Position numbers and translations under genes: made by a program. A stretch of 46,670 bases of DNA from Nemertoderma westbladi. Lineage: Eukaryota; Xenacoelomorpha; Nemertodermatida; Nemertodermatidae. Of the stretch, positions 24,001 through 37,300 are shown in pieces. The stretch covers positions 1-46,670 of the forward strand of contig JAUCBJ010007375.1 of assembly GCA_032718475.1 (NCBI GenBank). Direction: 5' to 3'. Numbering within the stretch: position 1 is the first letter of the stretch; the number at the start of each line of letters is the position of its first letter. A model generated the notes under the pieces. It did no database searches. It had not been told where the DNA came from and saw nothing but the letters and a program-made list of their open reading frames with translations.

Positions 24001-27000
24001 ACTGATTATCAGGTGATAAAACTATAAAATAGCAACTAGCCATTAAATAGACAATTGTGCAAAAACTAACACTGTGCACCCTTTGTAACATTCGGTACAT
24101 ACATCCAATCATGGATTTGGCAGCAAGAGCACGTAGTGATAATAATAAGAAAATATCATAAGAAAAAAACTAGAAAATCAGTAACAATATAAAACAATAT
24201 AAAAAACAATACAACACATCCGTTTTGGGTGACCACTGCTGCTAGGCCTACTAGTGCTGCTACTGCTACTGCTGCTAGGGCTACTTCTGGAATGATAAAT
24301 CTGGCCATTGCATCCATGCATGTGTCTGCCACGAAGTCCAGATTCTAACTCACATACTTTGGCGGGTTGTAACCTTCGCCCGCGTCCAATCTTTGCCTGT
24401 GTCCAACCTTCCCCGGGGGAAACCTTCGCCCACAAGGCAATCTTCGCCCGCGAGTAACCTTCGCCCACAAGGCAATCTTCGCCCGCGAGTAACCTTCGCC
24501 CAATAAGAATTGTGTTAGTAACCACTTTAGTTACCAATTGAGGGAAAGGAGCAGGTTACACAGACGGCTTTTTTTTTAACCAAAACAATAATTGTTAAGC
24601 GGGTGAAGGTTGCTTGCGGGCGAAAATTGCCTGCGGGCGAAGGTTTCTGCCAGGTGATAGTTGCCCATTTTGAGGGCGAAGATTGCTCCGGGCGAAGATT
24701 TGACGCGGGCGAAGCTTTCTCGCTGGCGAAGTTTGCTGTGTACCCTTTGGTGGCTTCTTGAGGATACATATCTAGATAGTGTTAGCGTGCTGGTATCATG
24801 TATTCCTGAGGTGGGAGAGGTATTATTACGATTCATTAATACACTGATGTGTTCCAAATGCACTCCAAACTATGTTGGTATTAAAAGACCACTACCAGTA
24901 ACAGTGTGTGCCATAACGTTCGACTATTTAGGGCAGCAGTAACACCAGTACTCTTTTATATGGGAGTAAAACAGCACACACATCATTCAGTTTGATAATT
25001 GGCTTGCAGTAAGCTTCAGTGACGGTAGACCCAGAAACAGAGCGCCCCCAGAACTCACAGTCAGCCATATACAGTGCCGGCGGACCCAGCAACATAGCGC
25101 CCCCAGATCTCAAAGTCAGCCATATACAGTGTCGGCGGACCCAGAAACATAGCGCCCCCATATCTCACAGTCAGCCATATACAGTGCCGGCAGACCCAGA
25201 AACAGAGCGCCCCCACGAAACATAGCGCCCCCAGAACTCATGGTCAACCATATACAGTGCCAGCAGACCCAGAAACAGAGTGCCCCCAGAACTCACAGTC
25301 AGACATATACAGTGCCGGCGGACCCAGCAACATAGTGCCCCCAGATCTCACAGTCAGCCATATACAGTGCCGGCAGACCCAGAAACAGAGCGCCGCCAGG
25401 AAACATAGCGCCCCCAGATCTCACAGTCATCCATATACATACAGTGCCAGCTGACCCAGAAATATAGCGCCCCCAGAACTCATGGTCCACCACAGCCATA
25501 TACAGTGCCGGCAGACCCAGCAACATAGTACCCCCAGATCTCACAGTCAGCCATATACACTATACAGTGCCGGCAGACCCAGAAACATTGCGCCCCCAGA
25601 ACTCATGGTCATCCATATACAGTGCCGACAGACCCAGAAACAGAGCGCCCCCAGATCTCACAGTTAGCCATACACAGTGCCAGCAGACCCAATAATGATC
25701 AACCATACACAGTGCCAGCAGACCCAATAATGGTCAACGATACACTTAATAAAAGTAAAAAAGTAAATTTTCTTCGGCCGCTAGGCCAGGGATTACGCAC
25801 AAAGTCTGACGACTGTTTTCCAGTGCGGTCCCCCCAGAACTTTACTCCCCAGAGGAAACTCCAGTACACACTTTCCCAGTTCATCCTTATTCTCAAGTCC
25901 GGCATCCTTGAGCAAGCGTTTTAGGAATGTCACTGGCGGTCCACCACGTGTATTCTCAACAACAAGCTTTCAGCGTACAAGGTTGAGTACAGTTTGATTC
26001 TGTCAGCGAAACAAGTCTTCAAACGGTGTCTCTGCAGGGCAATGAGATAGTTGTACCACATTGCTTATGTATGCATCAAATGCAATGTTGTGCACCTTGG
26101 GCAGCATCCTGCTATATATACCATTCACTATTTAGTTTCGTTACTTTAACAGTTTGAATCAATCATGCAGCATATCACTCACCATGTATTGCATCCCTGA
26201 CTTATTTTTTCGCCTTTCGTGAATTCCTTATCCCTAAAATGGCAAGGGCAGTCAGCTTGTTCGACACACTGACCAGTAGCGACGTTCAAATAAAACCCTT
26301 CGTCACAGAAGCAACCCGGTATCAGATCGTCATAACAGGATTGGGGCAGCTCCCCCCCGCCCGCATAAGCGCACGTCTTTCGACATGCTGTACCGTAATC
26401 TGTGTAAACCTCTCGTTCATCGCATTCCTTTTCTGAATTAAATAAGATTAAAATTTTATTATAGGTAGGAAATAAAATTGAAATCATATATAAAATATGA
26501 CCAGAAAACAGAAAAATAATTAAGTGTAAGGTGGTGATTTTGGGCCACTTCGTTATTTTTACAAAGGTTCGTGAGTTTTTTCTTTTCAGTTTTCTGCAAA
26601 TATGAAATGCAAATAGTTTATTAGTGGTTTTTGCTTTCCACTTTTCAGAAATATGAAAAGCAAAAAATTTATTATTAGTTTTTTGCTTTCTCCTTTTAGA
26701 AATGTGTAAAGCAAAAAGTTTACTTAGAGATTCGTTTTTTGCTTTCTCGTTTTCAGAAATATGAAAAGCAAAAAATTTATTATTAGTTTTTTGCTTTCTC
26801 CTTTTAGAAATGTGTAAAGCAAAAAGTTTACTTAGAGATTCGTTTTTTGCTTTCTCGTTTTCAGAAATATGAAAAGCAAAAAATTTATTATTAGTTTTTT
26901 GCTTTCTCCTTTTAGAAATGTGTAAAGCAAAAAGTTTACTTAGAGATTCGTTTTTTGCTTTCTCGTTTTCAGAAATATGAATAAGCAAAAAGTTTATTAC

Positions 27001-28320
27001 CGACCGGTATTAGTGTCCCTACATACTGACATGCTGACCTACATACTGTACTATAACAATAGGTTATAGCCTATCAAAATATTACACATTTCTGAAAAGG
27101 AGAAAGAAAAAACTAATAATACACTTTTTGCTTTATATATTTCAGAAAAGGAGAAAGCAAAAACTAATAATATACTTTTTGCTTTTCATATTTTTAAAAA
27201 AGAGAAAGCAAAAACTTAATTAAAGAATGAAGTGGCTCGAAATCACCACCGTAGGTTAATTTTTGATTAATTTTTTTAAATTGGACACCATCCAGAATTC
27301 ACAGTGTCCCATACACTAATAGTGTCCCATACACTAATAGTGTCCCATACACTAATAGTGTCCCATACACTAATAGTGTCCCATACACTAATAGTGTCCC
27401 ATACACTAATAGTGTCCCATACACTAATAGTGTCCCATACACTAATAGTGTCCCATACACTAATAGTGTCCCATACACTAATAGTGTCCCATACACTAAT
27501 AGTGTCCCATAAACTAATAGCGCCCCACCCATACACTAATAGTGTCCCATACACTAATAGTGTCCCATACACTAATAGTGTCCCATACACTAATAGTGTC
27601 CCATACACAGTGTCCCATACACTAATAGTGTCCCATACACTAATAGTGTCCCATACACTAATAGTGTCCCATACACTAATAGTGTCCCATACACTAATAG
27701 TGTCCCATACACTAATAGTGTCCCATACACTAATAGTGTCCCATACACTAATAGTGTCCCATACACTAATAGTGTCCCATACACTAATAGTGTCCCATAC
27801 ACAGTGTCCCATACACAGTGTCCCATACACTAATAGTGTCCCATACACTAATAGTGTCCCATACACTAATAGTGTCCCATACACTAATAGTGTCCCATAC
27901 ACTAATAGTGTCCCATACACAGTGTCCCATACACTGACACTCATTAGTTCAGGCTGTTTTTTAAACAGGATCCTGGAAAACAATTGTAAATTGTATAAAA
28001 TTTTAAAATCTCAATTTCGATCCTATATATATATGAAAAAATGAAAATGAAAATGAAAACGCTCGGCAGCAGGGGATGCGGGAACGAAGCCTGGGCACAG
28101 TTCTCGGTGGAGTACGCAGACGGCTTCAGTTCGCGTTTCTCCGCTCAAACTCCCTCTGTTTGCGTCGTGGTCGGAGGCCGTGGAGGGCGTTAGGTTTCGG
28201 AGATGGATTTGCTGGACTGAGAGGTGCCGACCTCCCAGACGAGTATTAAAATTATAAATTGTTAAAATTATAAGTTGTGCTATATTTGAAAATATTCATA
28301 TGTATGAATAAATACGTCTT

Positions 28321-28357
<37 letters not shown>

Positions 28358-31300
28358 AAATTATAAATTTAACCGGTTGAATACTGAATTAATTAATGTG
28401 CTATATATTATAAATACAATGCTAATTTATTTATACATTGTATAATGTTCCAGAATAAATTGATTTAATGTTCCAGAATAAATTGATTTAATGTTCCAGA
28501 ATAAATTGATTTAATGTTCCAGAATAAATTGATTTAATGTTCCAGAACAAATTGATTTAATGTTCCAGAATAAATTGATTTAATGTTCCAGAATAAATTG
28601 ATTTAATGTTCCAGATTTTAGCAATAGTTCATTCAATAATAATAGTAATAATAGTTCTAAATTATTATTAATATTATTAAATTATTAGTTAAATTAAATT
28701 TAGTATTAACTAACATATATTTAATTATGTATTATTATATTATAGTTTTCTTGGTTTATTTAATTTCACAATAAGGCGTCTTTGTGGATCGCAGTTTCCG
28801 AGTGGATACGGTGCCTGAACTGCTTCACAATAGTGTTTGGTGGCGCAGGTTCGAATCCAACTAAAGGCTGTATAAATTTCGTACTGATGTTTCCCTATGC
28901 AAGACACTTTAGACATTAGTGCTTACGCCAACTAAGCGGTATAATGGGAACCTGGTTTGCTGGGTGAAACATGCGCGAAATCGCGCAAAGGTCCGCGTCT
29001 ACTCACACGTGAACTGTCTCCTCCTTGAATGGCTTACTACTAATCTTACTACCAAAAAAATTTACCGGTAAGTGGAGTTGAACTCGGTACCTAGATATTC
29101 CAAGTCCAACGCTCTACCAACTTCGTCACTGCGCTGTATGAAGCCTTGTAAAACTAAAAGCTAAATGGAAATTAACAACAACAACAACAACAACACCAAC
29201 AACAACAACAACGGAGTGAATACTGGAGGTCTCGCTACGTGAACCTAAAAAAAAATTGCGCCCTGATAAAGCTGGCACCTCTAAGGGCGCCTGCAATAAC
29301 AAATATAAATGTTAAATTTAACTTAATATTGTGTATTCATTTTCCCCAGTATTGTACTAATTTGCTGTCTATACCATTCAGATAAGGATTCATTTCAGTG
29401 CCTCCTTAGCCCTTTTCAGAAAATATATATTTTAATAAATGTTATTAAATTATAAATAAATTTGTTAAAATATGTTTTACTTACCACACATATTCGTTGT
29501 TCTCCATGTCAGTTGGATATCATTTATTGAGCATTGCATAGCGTATCGCTCAAACACGAAACACTTTGCTGCCAATTGTTCTTCAGCATTCTGACTGTCG
29601 CAGAAATCGTACATGCAATCGTAAATGAAAGAATTCGGATTGACCTGAAAGGTATGGATGGATGGGTTAGATTATTGCCTGATGTTATGGATGGATGGGT
29701 TAGATTATTGCCTGAAGGTATGGATGGATGGGTTAGGTTATTGCCTGATGTTAGGGATGGATGGGTTAGATTATTACCTGAAGGTTTGGATGGATGGGTT
29801 AGATTATTGCCTGATGTTATGGATGGATGGGTTAGATTATTGCCAGAAGGTATGGATGGATGGGTTAGATTATTGCCAGAAGGTATGGGTGGATGGGTTA
29901 GATTATTACCTGAAGGTTTGGATGGATGGGTTAGATTATTGCCTGAAGTTATGGATGGATGGGTTAGATTATTGCCAGAAGGTATGGGTGGATGGGTTAG
30001 ATTATTGCCTGAAGGTATGGGTGGATGGGTTAGATTATTACCTGAAGGTTTGGATGGATGGGTTAGATTATTGCCTGAAGTTATGGATGGATGGGTTAGA
30101 TTATTGCCTGAAGGTATGGATGGATGGGTTAGATTATTGCCTGAAGGTGAGGATGGATGGGTTAAATTATTGCCTGATGTTATGGATGGATGGGTTAGAT
30201 TATTACCTGAAGGTTTGGATGGATGGATTAGATTATTGCCTGAAGTTATGGATGGATGGGTTAGATTATTGCCTGAAGGTGAGGATGGATGGGTTAAATT
30301 ATTGCCTGATGTTATGGATGGATGGGTTAGATTATTGCCTGAAGGTATGGATGGATGGGTTAGATTATTGCATGATGTTATGGATGGATGGGTTAGATTA
30401 TTGCCTGATGTTATGGATGGATGGGTTAGATTATTGCCTGAAGGTATGGATGGATGGGTTAGATTATTGCCTGAAGTTATGGATGGATGGGTTAGATTAT
30501 TGCCTGAAGTTATGGATGGATGGGGTAGATTATTGCCTGAAGGTATGGGTGGATGGGTTAGATTATTACCTGAAGGTTTGGATGGATGGGTTAGATTATT
30601 GCCTGAAGTTATGGATGGATGGGTTAGATTATTGCCTGAAGGTATGGATGGATGGGTTAGATTATTGCCTGAAGGTGAGGATGGATGGGTTAAATTATTG
30701 CCTGATGTTATGGATGAATGGGTTAGATTATTACCTGAAGGTTTGGATGGATGGGTTAGATTATTGCCTGAAGTTATGGATGGATGGGTTAGATTATTGC
30801 CTGAAGGTATGGATGGATGGGTTAGATTATTGCCTGAAGGTGAGGATGGATGGGTTAAATTATTGCCTGATGTTATGGATGGATGGGTTAGATTATTGCC
30901 TGAAGGTATGGATGGATGGGTTAGATTATTGCATGATGTTATGGATGGATGGGTTAGATTATTGCCTGATGTTATGGATGGATGGGTTAGATTTTTGCCT
31001 GAAGGTATGGATGGATGGGTTAGATTATTGCCTGAAGTTATGGATGGATGGGTTAGATTATTGCCTGAAGGTATGGATGGATGGGTTAGATTATTGCCTG
31101 AAGGTGAGGATGGATGGGTTAAATTATTGCCTGATGTTATGGATGGATGGGTTAGATTATTGCCTGAAGGTATGGATGGATGAGTTAGATTATTGCCTGA
31201 AGGTGAGGATGGATGGGTTAAATTATTGCCTGATGTTATGGATGGATGGGTTAGATTATTGCCTGAAGGTATGGATGGATGGGTTAGATTATTGCCTGAA

Positions 31301-34300
31301 GGTATGGATGGATGGGTTAGATTATTGCCAGAAGGTATGGGTGGACGGGTTAGATTATTGCCTGATGTTATGGATGGATGGGTTAGATTATTGCCTGAAG
31401 GTATGGATGGATGGGTTAGATTATTGCCTGAAGTTATGGATGGATGGGTTAGATTATTGCCTGAAGGTATGGATGGATGGGTTAGATTATTGCCTGAAGG
31501 TGAGGATGGATGGGTTAAATTATTGCCTGATGTTATGGATGGATGGGTTAGATTATTGCCTGAAGGTATGGATGGATGGGTTAGATTATTGCCTGATGTT
31601 ATGGATGGATGGGTTAGATTATTGCCTGATGTTATGGATGGATGGGTTAGATTATTGCCTGATGTTATGGATGGATGGGTTAGATTATTGCCTGAAGTTA
31701 TGGATGGATGGGTTAGATTATTGCCTGAAGTTATGGATGGATGGGTTAGATTATTGCCTGAAGGTATGGATGGATGGGTTAGATTATTGCCTGATGTTAT
31801 GGATGGATGGGTTAGATTATTGCCTGAAGGTATGGATGGATGGGTTAGATTATTGCCTGATGTTATGGATGGATGGGTTAGATTATTGCCTGATGTTATG
31901 GATGGATGGGTTAGATTATTGCCTGAAGGTATGGATGGATGGGTTAGATTATTGCCTGAAGTTATGGATGGATGGGTTAGATTATTGCCTGAAGGTATGG
32001 ATGGATGGGTTAGATTATTGCATGATGTTATGGATGGATGGGTTAGATTATTGCCTGATGTTATGGATGGATGGGTTAGATTATTGCCTGAAGTTATGGA
32101 TGGATGGGTTAGATTATTGCCTGAAGGTATGGATGGATGGGTTAGATTATTGCCAGAAGGTATGGATGGATGGGTTAGATTATTGCCTGAAGGTATGGAT
32201 GGATGGGTTAGATTATTGCCTGAAGGTATGGATGGATGGGTTAGATTATTGCCTGATGTTATGGATGGATGGGTTAGATTATTGCCAGAAGGTATGGGTG
32301 GATGGGTTAGATTATTACCTGAAGGTTTGGATGGATGGGTTAGATTATTGCCTGAAGGTATGGATGGATGGGTTAGATTATTGCCTGAAGGTATGGATGG
32401 ATGGGTTAGATTATTGCCTGAAGGTATGGATGGATGGGTTAGATTATTGCCTGAAGTTATGGATGGATGGGTTAGATTATTGCCTGAAGGTATGGATGGA
32501 TGGGTTAGATTATTGCCTGAAGGTGAGGATGGATGGGTTAAATTATTGCCTGATGTTATGGATGGATGGGTTAGATTATTGCCTGAAGGTATGGATGGAT
32601 GGGTTAGATTATTGCCTGAAGGTATGGATGGATGGGTTAGATTATTGCCTGAAGGTGAGGATGGATGGGTTAAATTATTGCCTGATGTTATGGATGGATG
32701 GGTTAGATTATTGCCTGAAGGTATGGATGGATGGTTTAGATTATTACCTGAAGGTATGGATGGATGGGTTGGATTATTACCTGAAGGTATGGATGGATGG
32801 GTTAGATTATTGCATGATGTTATGGATGGATGGGTTGGATTATTACCTGAAGGTATGGATGGATGGTTTAGATTATTACCTGAAGGTATGGATGGATGGG
32901 TTGGATTATTACCTGAAGGTATGGATGGATGGTTTAGATTATTACCTGAAGGTATGGATGGATGGGTTAGATTATTACCTGAAGGTATGGATGGGTGGGT
33001 TAGATTATTGCCTGAAGGTATGGATGGATGGGTTAGATTATTGCCTGATGTTATGGATGGATGGGTTGGATTATTGCCTGAAGGTGAGGATGGATGGGTT
33101 AGATTATTGCCAGAAGGTATGGATGGATGGGTTAGATTATTGCCTGAAGTTATGGATGGATGGGTTAGATTATTGCCTGAAGGTATGGATGGATGGGTTA
33201 GATTATTGCCTGAAGGTATGGATGGATGGGTTAGATTATTGCCTGATGTTATGGATGGATGGGTTAGATTATTGCCAGAAGGTATGGGTGGATGGGTTAG
33301 ATTATTACCTGAAGGTTTGGATGGATGGGTTAGATTATTGCCAGAAGGTATGGGTGGACGGGTTAGATTATTGCCTGATGTTATGGATGGATGGGTTAGA
33401 TTATTGCCTGAAGGTATGGATGGATGGGTTAGATTATTGCCTGAAGTTATGGATGGATGGGTTAGATTATTGCCTGAAGGTATGGATGGATGGGTTAGAT
33501 TATTGCCTGAAGGTGAGGATGGATGGGTTAAATTATTGCCTGATGTTATGGATGGATGGGTTAGATTATTGCCTGAAGGTATGGATGGATGGGTTAGATT
33601 ATTGCCTGATGTTATGGATGGATGGGTTAGATTATTGCCTGATGTTATGGATGGATGGGTTAGATTATTGCCTGAAGTTATGGATGGATGGGTTAGATTA
33701 TTGCCTGAAGGTATGGATGGATGGGTTAGATTATTGCCTGATGTTATGGATGGATGGGTTAGATTATTGCCTGAAGGTATGGATGGATGGGTTAGATTAT
33801 TGCCTGATGTTATGGATGGATGGGTTAGATTATTGCCTGAAGGTATGGATGGATGGGTTAGATTATTGCCTGAAGGTATGGATGGATGGGTTAGATTATT
33901 GCATGATGTTATGGATGGATGGGTTAGATTATTGCATGATGTTATGGATGGATGGGTTAGATTATTGCCTGAAGTTATGGATGGATGGGTTAGATTATTG
34001 CCTGAAGGTATGGATGGATGGGTTAGATTATTGCCTGAAGGTGAGGATGGATGGGTTAAATTATTGCCTGATGTTATGGATGGATGGGTTAGATTATTGC
34101 CTGAAGGTATGGATGGATGGGTTAGATTATTGCCTGATGTTATGGATGGATGGGTTAGATTATTGCCTGAAGGTGAGGATGGATGGGTTAGATTATTGCC
34201 AGAAGGTATGGGTGGACGGGTTAGATTATTGCCTGAAGGTATGGATGGATGGGTTAGATTATTGCATGATGTTATGGATGGATGGGTTAGATTATTGCCT

Positions 34301-37300
34301 GATGTTATGGATGGATGGGTTAGATTATTGCCTGAAGTTATGGATGGATGGGTTAGATTATTGCCTGATGTTATGGATGGATGGGTTAGATTATTGCCTG
34401 AAGGTATGGATGGATGGGTTAGATTATTGCATGATGTTATGGATGGATGGGTTAGATTATTGCCTGAAGGTGAGGATGGATGGGTTAAATTATTGCCTGA
34501 TGTTATGGATGGATGGGTTAGATTATTGCCTGAAGGTATGGATGGATGGGTTAGATTATTGCATGATGTTATGGATGGATGGGTTAGATTATTGCCTGAT
34601 GTTATGGATGGATGGGTTAGATTATTGCCTGAAGTTATGGATGGATGGGTTAGATTATTGCCTGAAGGTATGGATGGATGGGTTAGATTATTGCCTGATG
34701 TTATGGATGGATGGGTTAGATTATTGCCTGAAGGTATGGATGGATGGGTTAGATTATTGCCTGATGTTATGGATGGATGGGTTAGATTATTGCCTGAAGG
34801 TATGGATGGATGGGTTAGATTATTGCATGATGTTATGGATGGATGGGTTAGATTATTGCCTGAAGTTATGGATGGATGGGTTAGATTATTGCCTGAAGGT
34901 ATGGATGGATGGGTTAGATTATTGCCTGAAGGTGAGGATGGATGGGTTAAATTATTGCCTGATGTTATGGATGGATGGGTTAGATTATTGCCTGAAGGTA
35001 TGGATGGATGGGTTAGATTATTGCCTGATGTTATGGATGGATGGGTTAGATTATTGCCTGAAGGTGAGGATGGATGGGTTAGATTATTGCCAGAAGGTAT
35101 GGGTGGACGGGTTAGATTATTGCCTGATGTTATGGATGGATGGGTTAGATTATTGCCTGAAGGTGAGGATGGATGGGTTAAATTTTTGCATGATGTTATG
35201 GATGGATGGGTTAGATTATTGCCTGAAGTTATGGATGGATGGGTTAGATTATTGCCAGAAGGTATGGGTGGACGGGTTAGATTATTGCCTGATGTTATGG
35301 ATGGATGGGTTAGATTATTACCTGAATGTATGGATGGATGGGTTAGATTATTACCTGAAGGTATGGATGGATGGGTTAGATTATTGCCAGAAGGTATGGA
35401 TGGATGGGTTAGATTATTGCCTGAAGGTGAGGATGGATGGGTTAGATTATTGCATGATGTTATGGATGGATGGGTTAGATTATTGCCTGAAGTTATGGAT
35501 GGATGGGTTAGATTATTGCCAGAAGGTATGGGTGGACGGGTTAGATTATTGCCTGATGTTATGGATGGATGGGTTAGATTATTACCTGAATGTATGGATG
35601 GATGGGTTAGATTATTACCTGAAGGTATGGATGGATGGGTTAGATTATTGCCAGAAGGTATGGATGGATGGGTTAGATTATTGCCTGAAGGTGAGGATGG
35701 ATGGGTTAAATTATTGCCTGATGTTATGGATGGATGGGTTAGATTATTGCCTGAAGGTATGGATGGATGGGTTAGATTATTGCCTGATGTTATGGATGGA
35801 TGGGTTAGATTATTGCCTGAAGGTGAGGATGGATGGGTTAAATTATTGCCTGATGTTATGGATGGATGGGTTAGATTATTGCCTGAAGGTATGGATGGAT
35901 GGGTTAGATTATTGCCTGAAGGTATGGATGGATGGGTTAGATTATTGCCTGAAGGTATGGATGGATGGGTTAGATTATTGCCTGAAGGTATGGATGGATG
36001 GGTTAGATTATTGCCTGAAGGTATGGATGGATGGGTTAGATTATTGCCTGAAGGTGAGGATGGATGGGTTAAATTATTGCCTGATGTTATGGATGGATGG
36101 GTTAGATTATTGCCTGAAGGTATGGATGGATGGGTTAGATTATTGCCTGATGTTATGGATGGATGGGTTAGATTATTGCCTGAAGGTATGGATGGATGGG
36201 TTAGATTATTGCATGATGTTATGGATGGATGGGTTAGATTATTGCCTGATGTTATGGATGGATGGGTTAGATTATTGCCTGAAGTTATGGATGGATGGGT
36301 TAGATTATTGCCTGAAGGTATGGATGGACGGGTTAGATTATTGCCTGATGTTATGGATGGATGGGTTAGATTATTGCCTGATGTTATGGATGGATGGGTT
36401 AGATTATTGCCTGAAGGTATGGATGGATGGGTTAGATTATTGCCTGATGTTATGGATGGATGGGTTAGATTATTGCCTGATGTTATGGATGGATGGGTTA
36501 GATTATTGCCTGAAGGTATGGATGGATGGGTTAGATTATTGCCTGATGTTATGGATGGATGGGTTAGATTATTGCCTGAAGGTATGGATGGATGGGTTAG
36601 ATTATTGCATGATGTTATGGATGGATGGGTTAGATTATTGCCTGAAGGTATGGATGGATGGGTTAGATTATTGCCTGAAGGTATGGATGGATGGGTTAGA
36701 TTATTGCCTGAAGGTGAGGATGGATGGGTTAAATTATTGCCTGATGTTATGGATGGATGGGTTAGATTATTGCCTGAAGGTATGGATGGATGGGTTAGAT
36801 TATTGCCTGATGTTATGGATGGATGGGTTAGATTATTGCCTGAAGGTATGGATGGATGGGTTAGATTATTGCATGATGTTATGGATGGATGGGTTAGATT
36901 ATTGCCTGATGTTATGGATGGATGGGTTAGATTATTGCCTGAAGTTATGGATGGATGGGTTAGATTATTGCCTGAAGGTATGGATGGATGGGTTAGATTA
37001 TTGCCTGATGTTATGGATGGACGGGTTAGATTATTGCCTGAAGGTATGGATGGATGGGTTAGATTATTGCCTGAAGGTGAGGATGGATGGGTTAAATTAT
37101 TGCCTGATGTTATGGATGGATGGGTTAGATTATTGCCTGAAGGTATGGATGGATGGGTTAGATTATTGCCTGAAGGTGAGGATGGATGGGTTAAATTATT
37201 GCCTGATGTTATGGATGGATGGGTTAGATTATTGCCTGAAGGTGAGGATGGATGGGTTAAATTATTGCCTGATGTTATGGATGGATGGGTTAGATTATTG

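Noticed and set aside
25019-25924. Short open frames with DPETERPQNSQ-type repeats
   Set aside because: They follow the 55-bp minisatellite in several frames and on both strands, with no start context or conserved domain.
27276-28044. Open frames of 230-250 codons over the 18-bp array on both strands
   Set aside because: By-product of a stop-free unit whose length is a multiple of three; no unique coding sequence attached.
28791-28865. Functional tRNA gene
   Set aside because: A and B boxes are good but the acceptor and anticodon stems do not pair convincingly, and the sequence continues into a SINE body.
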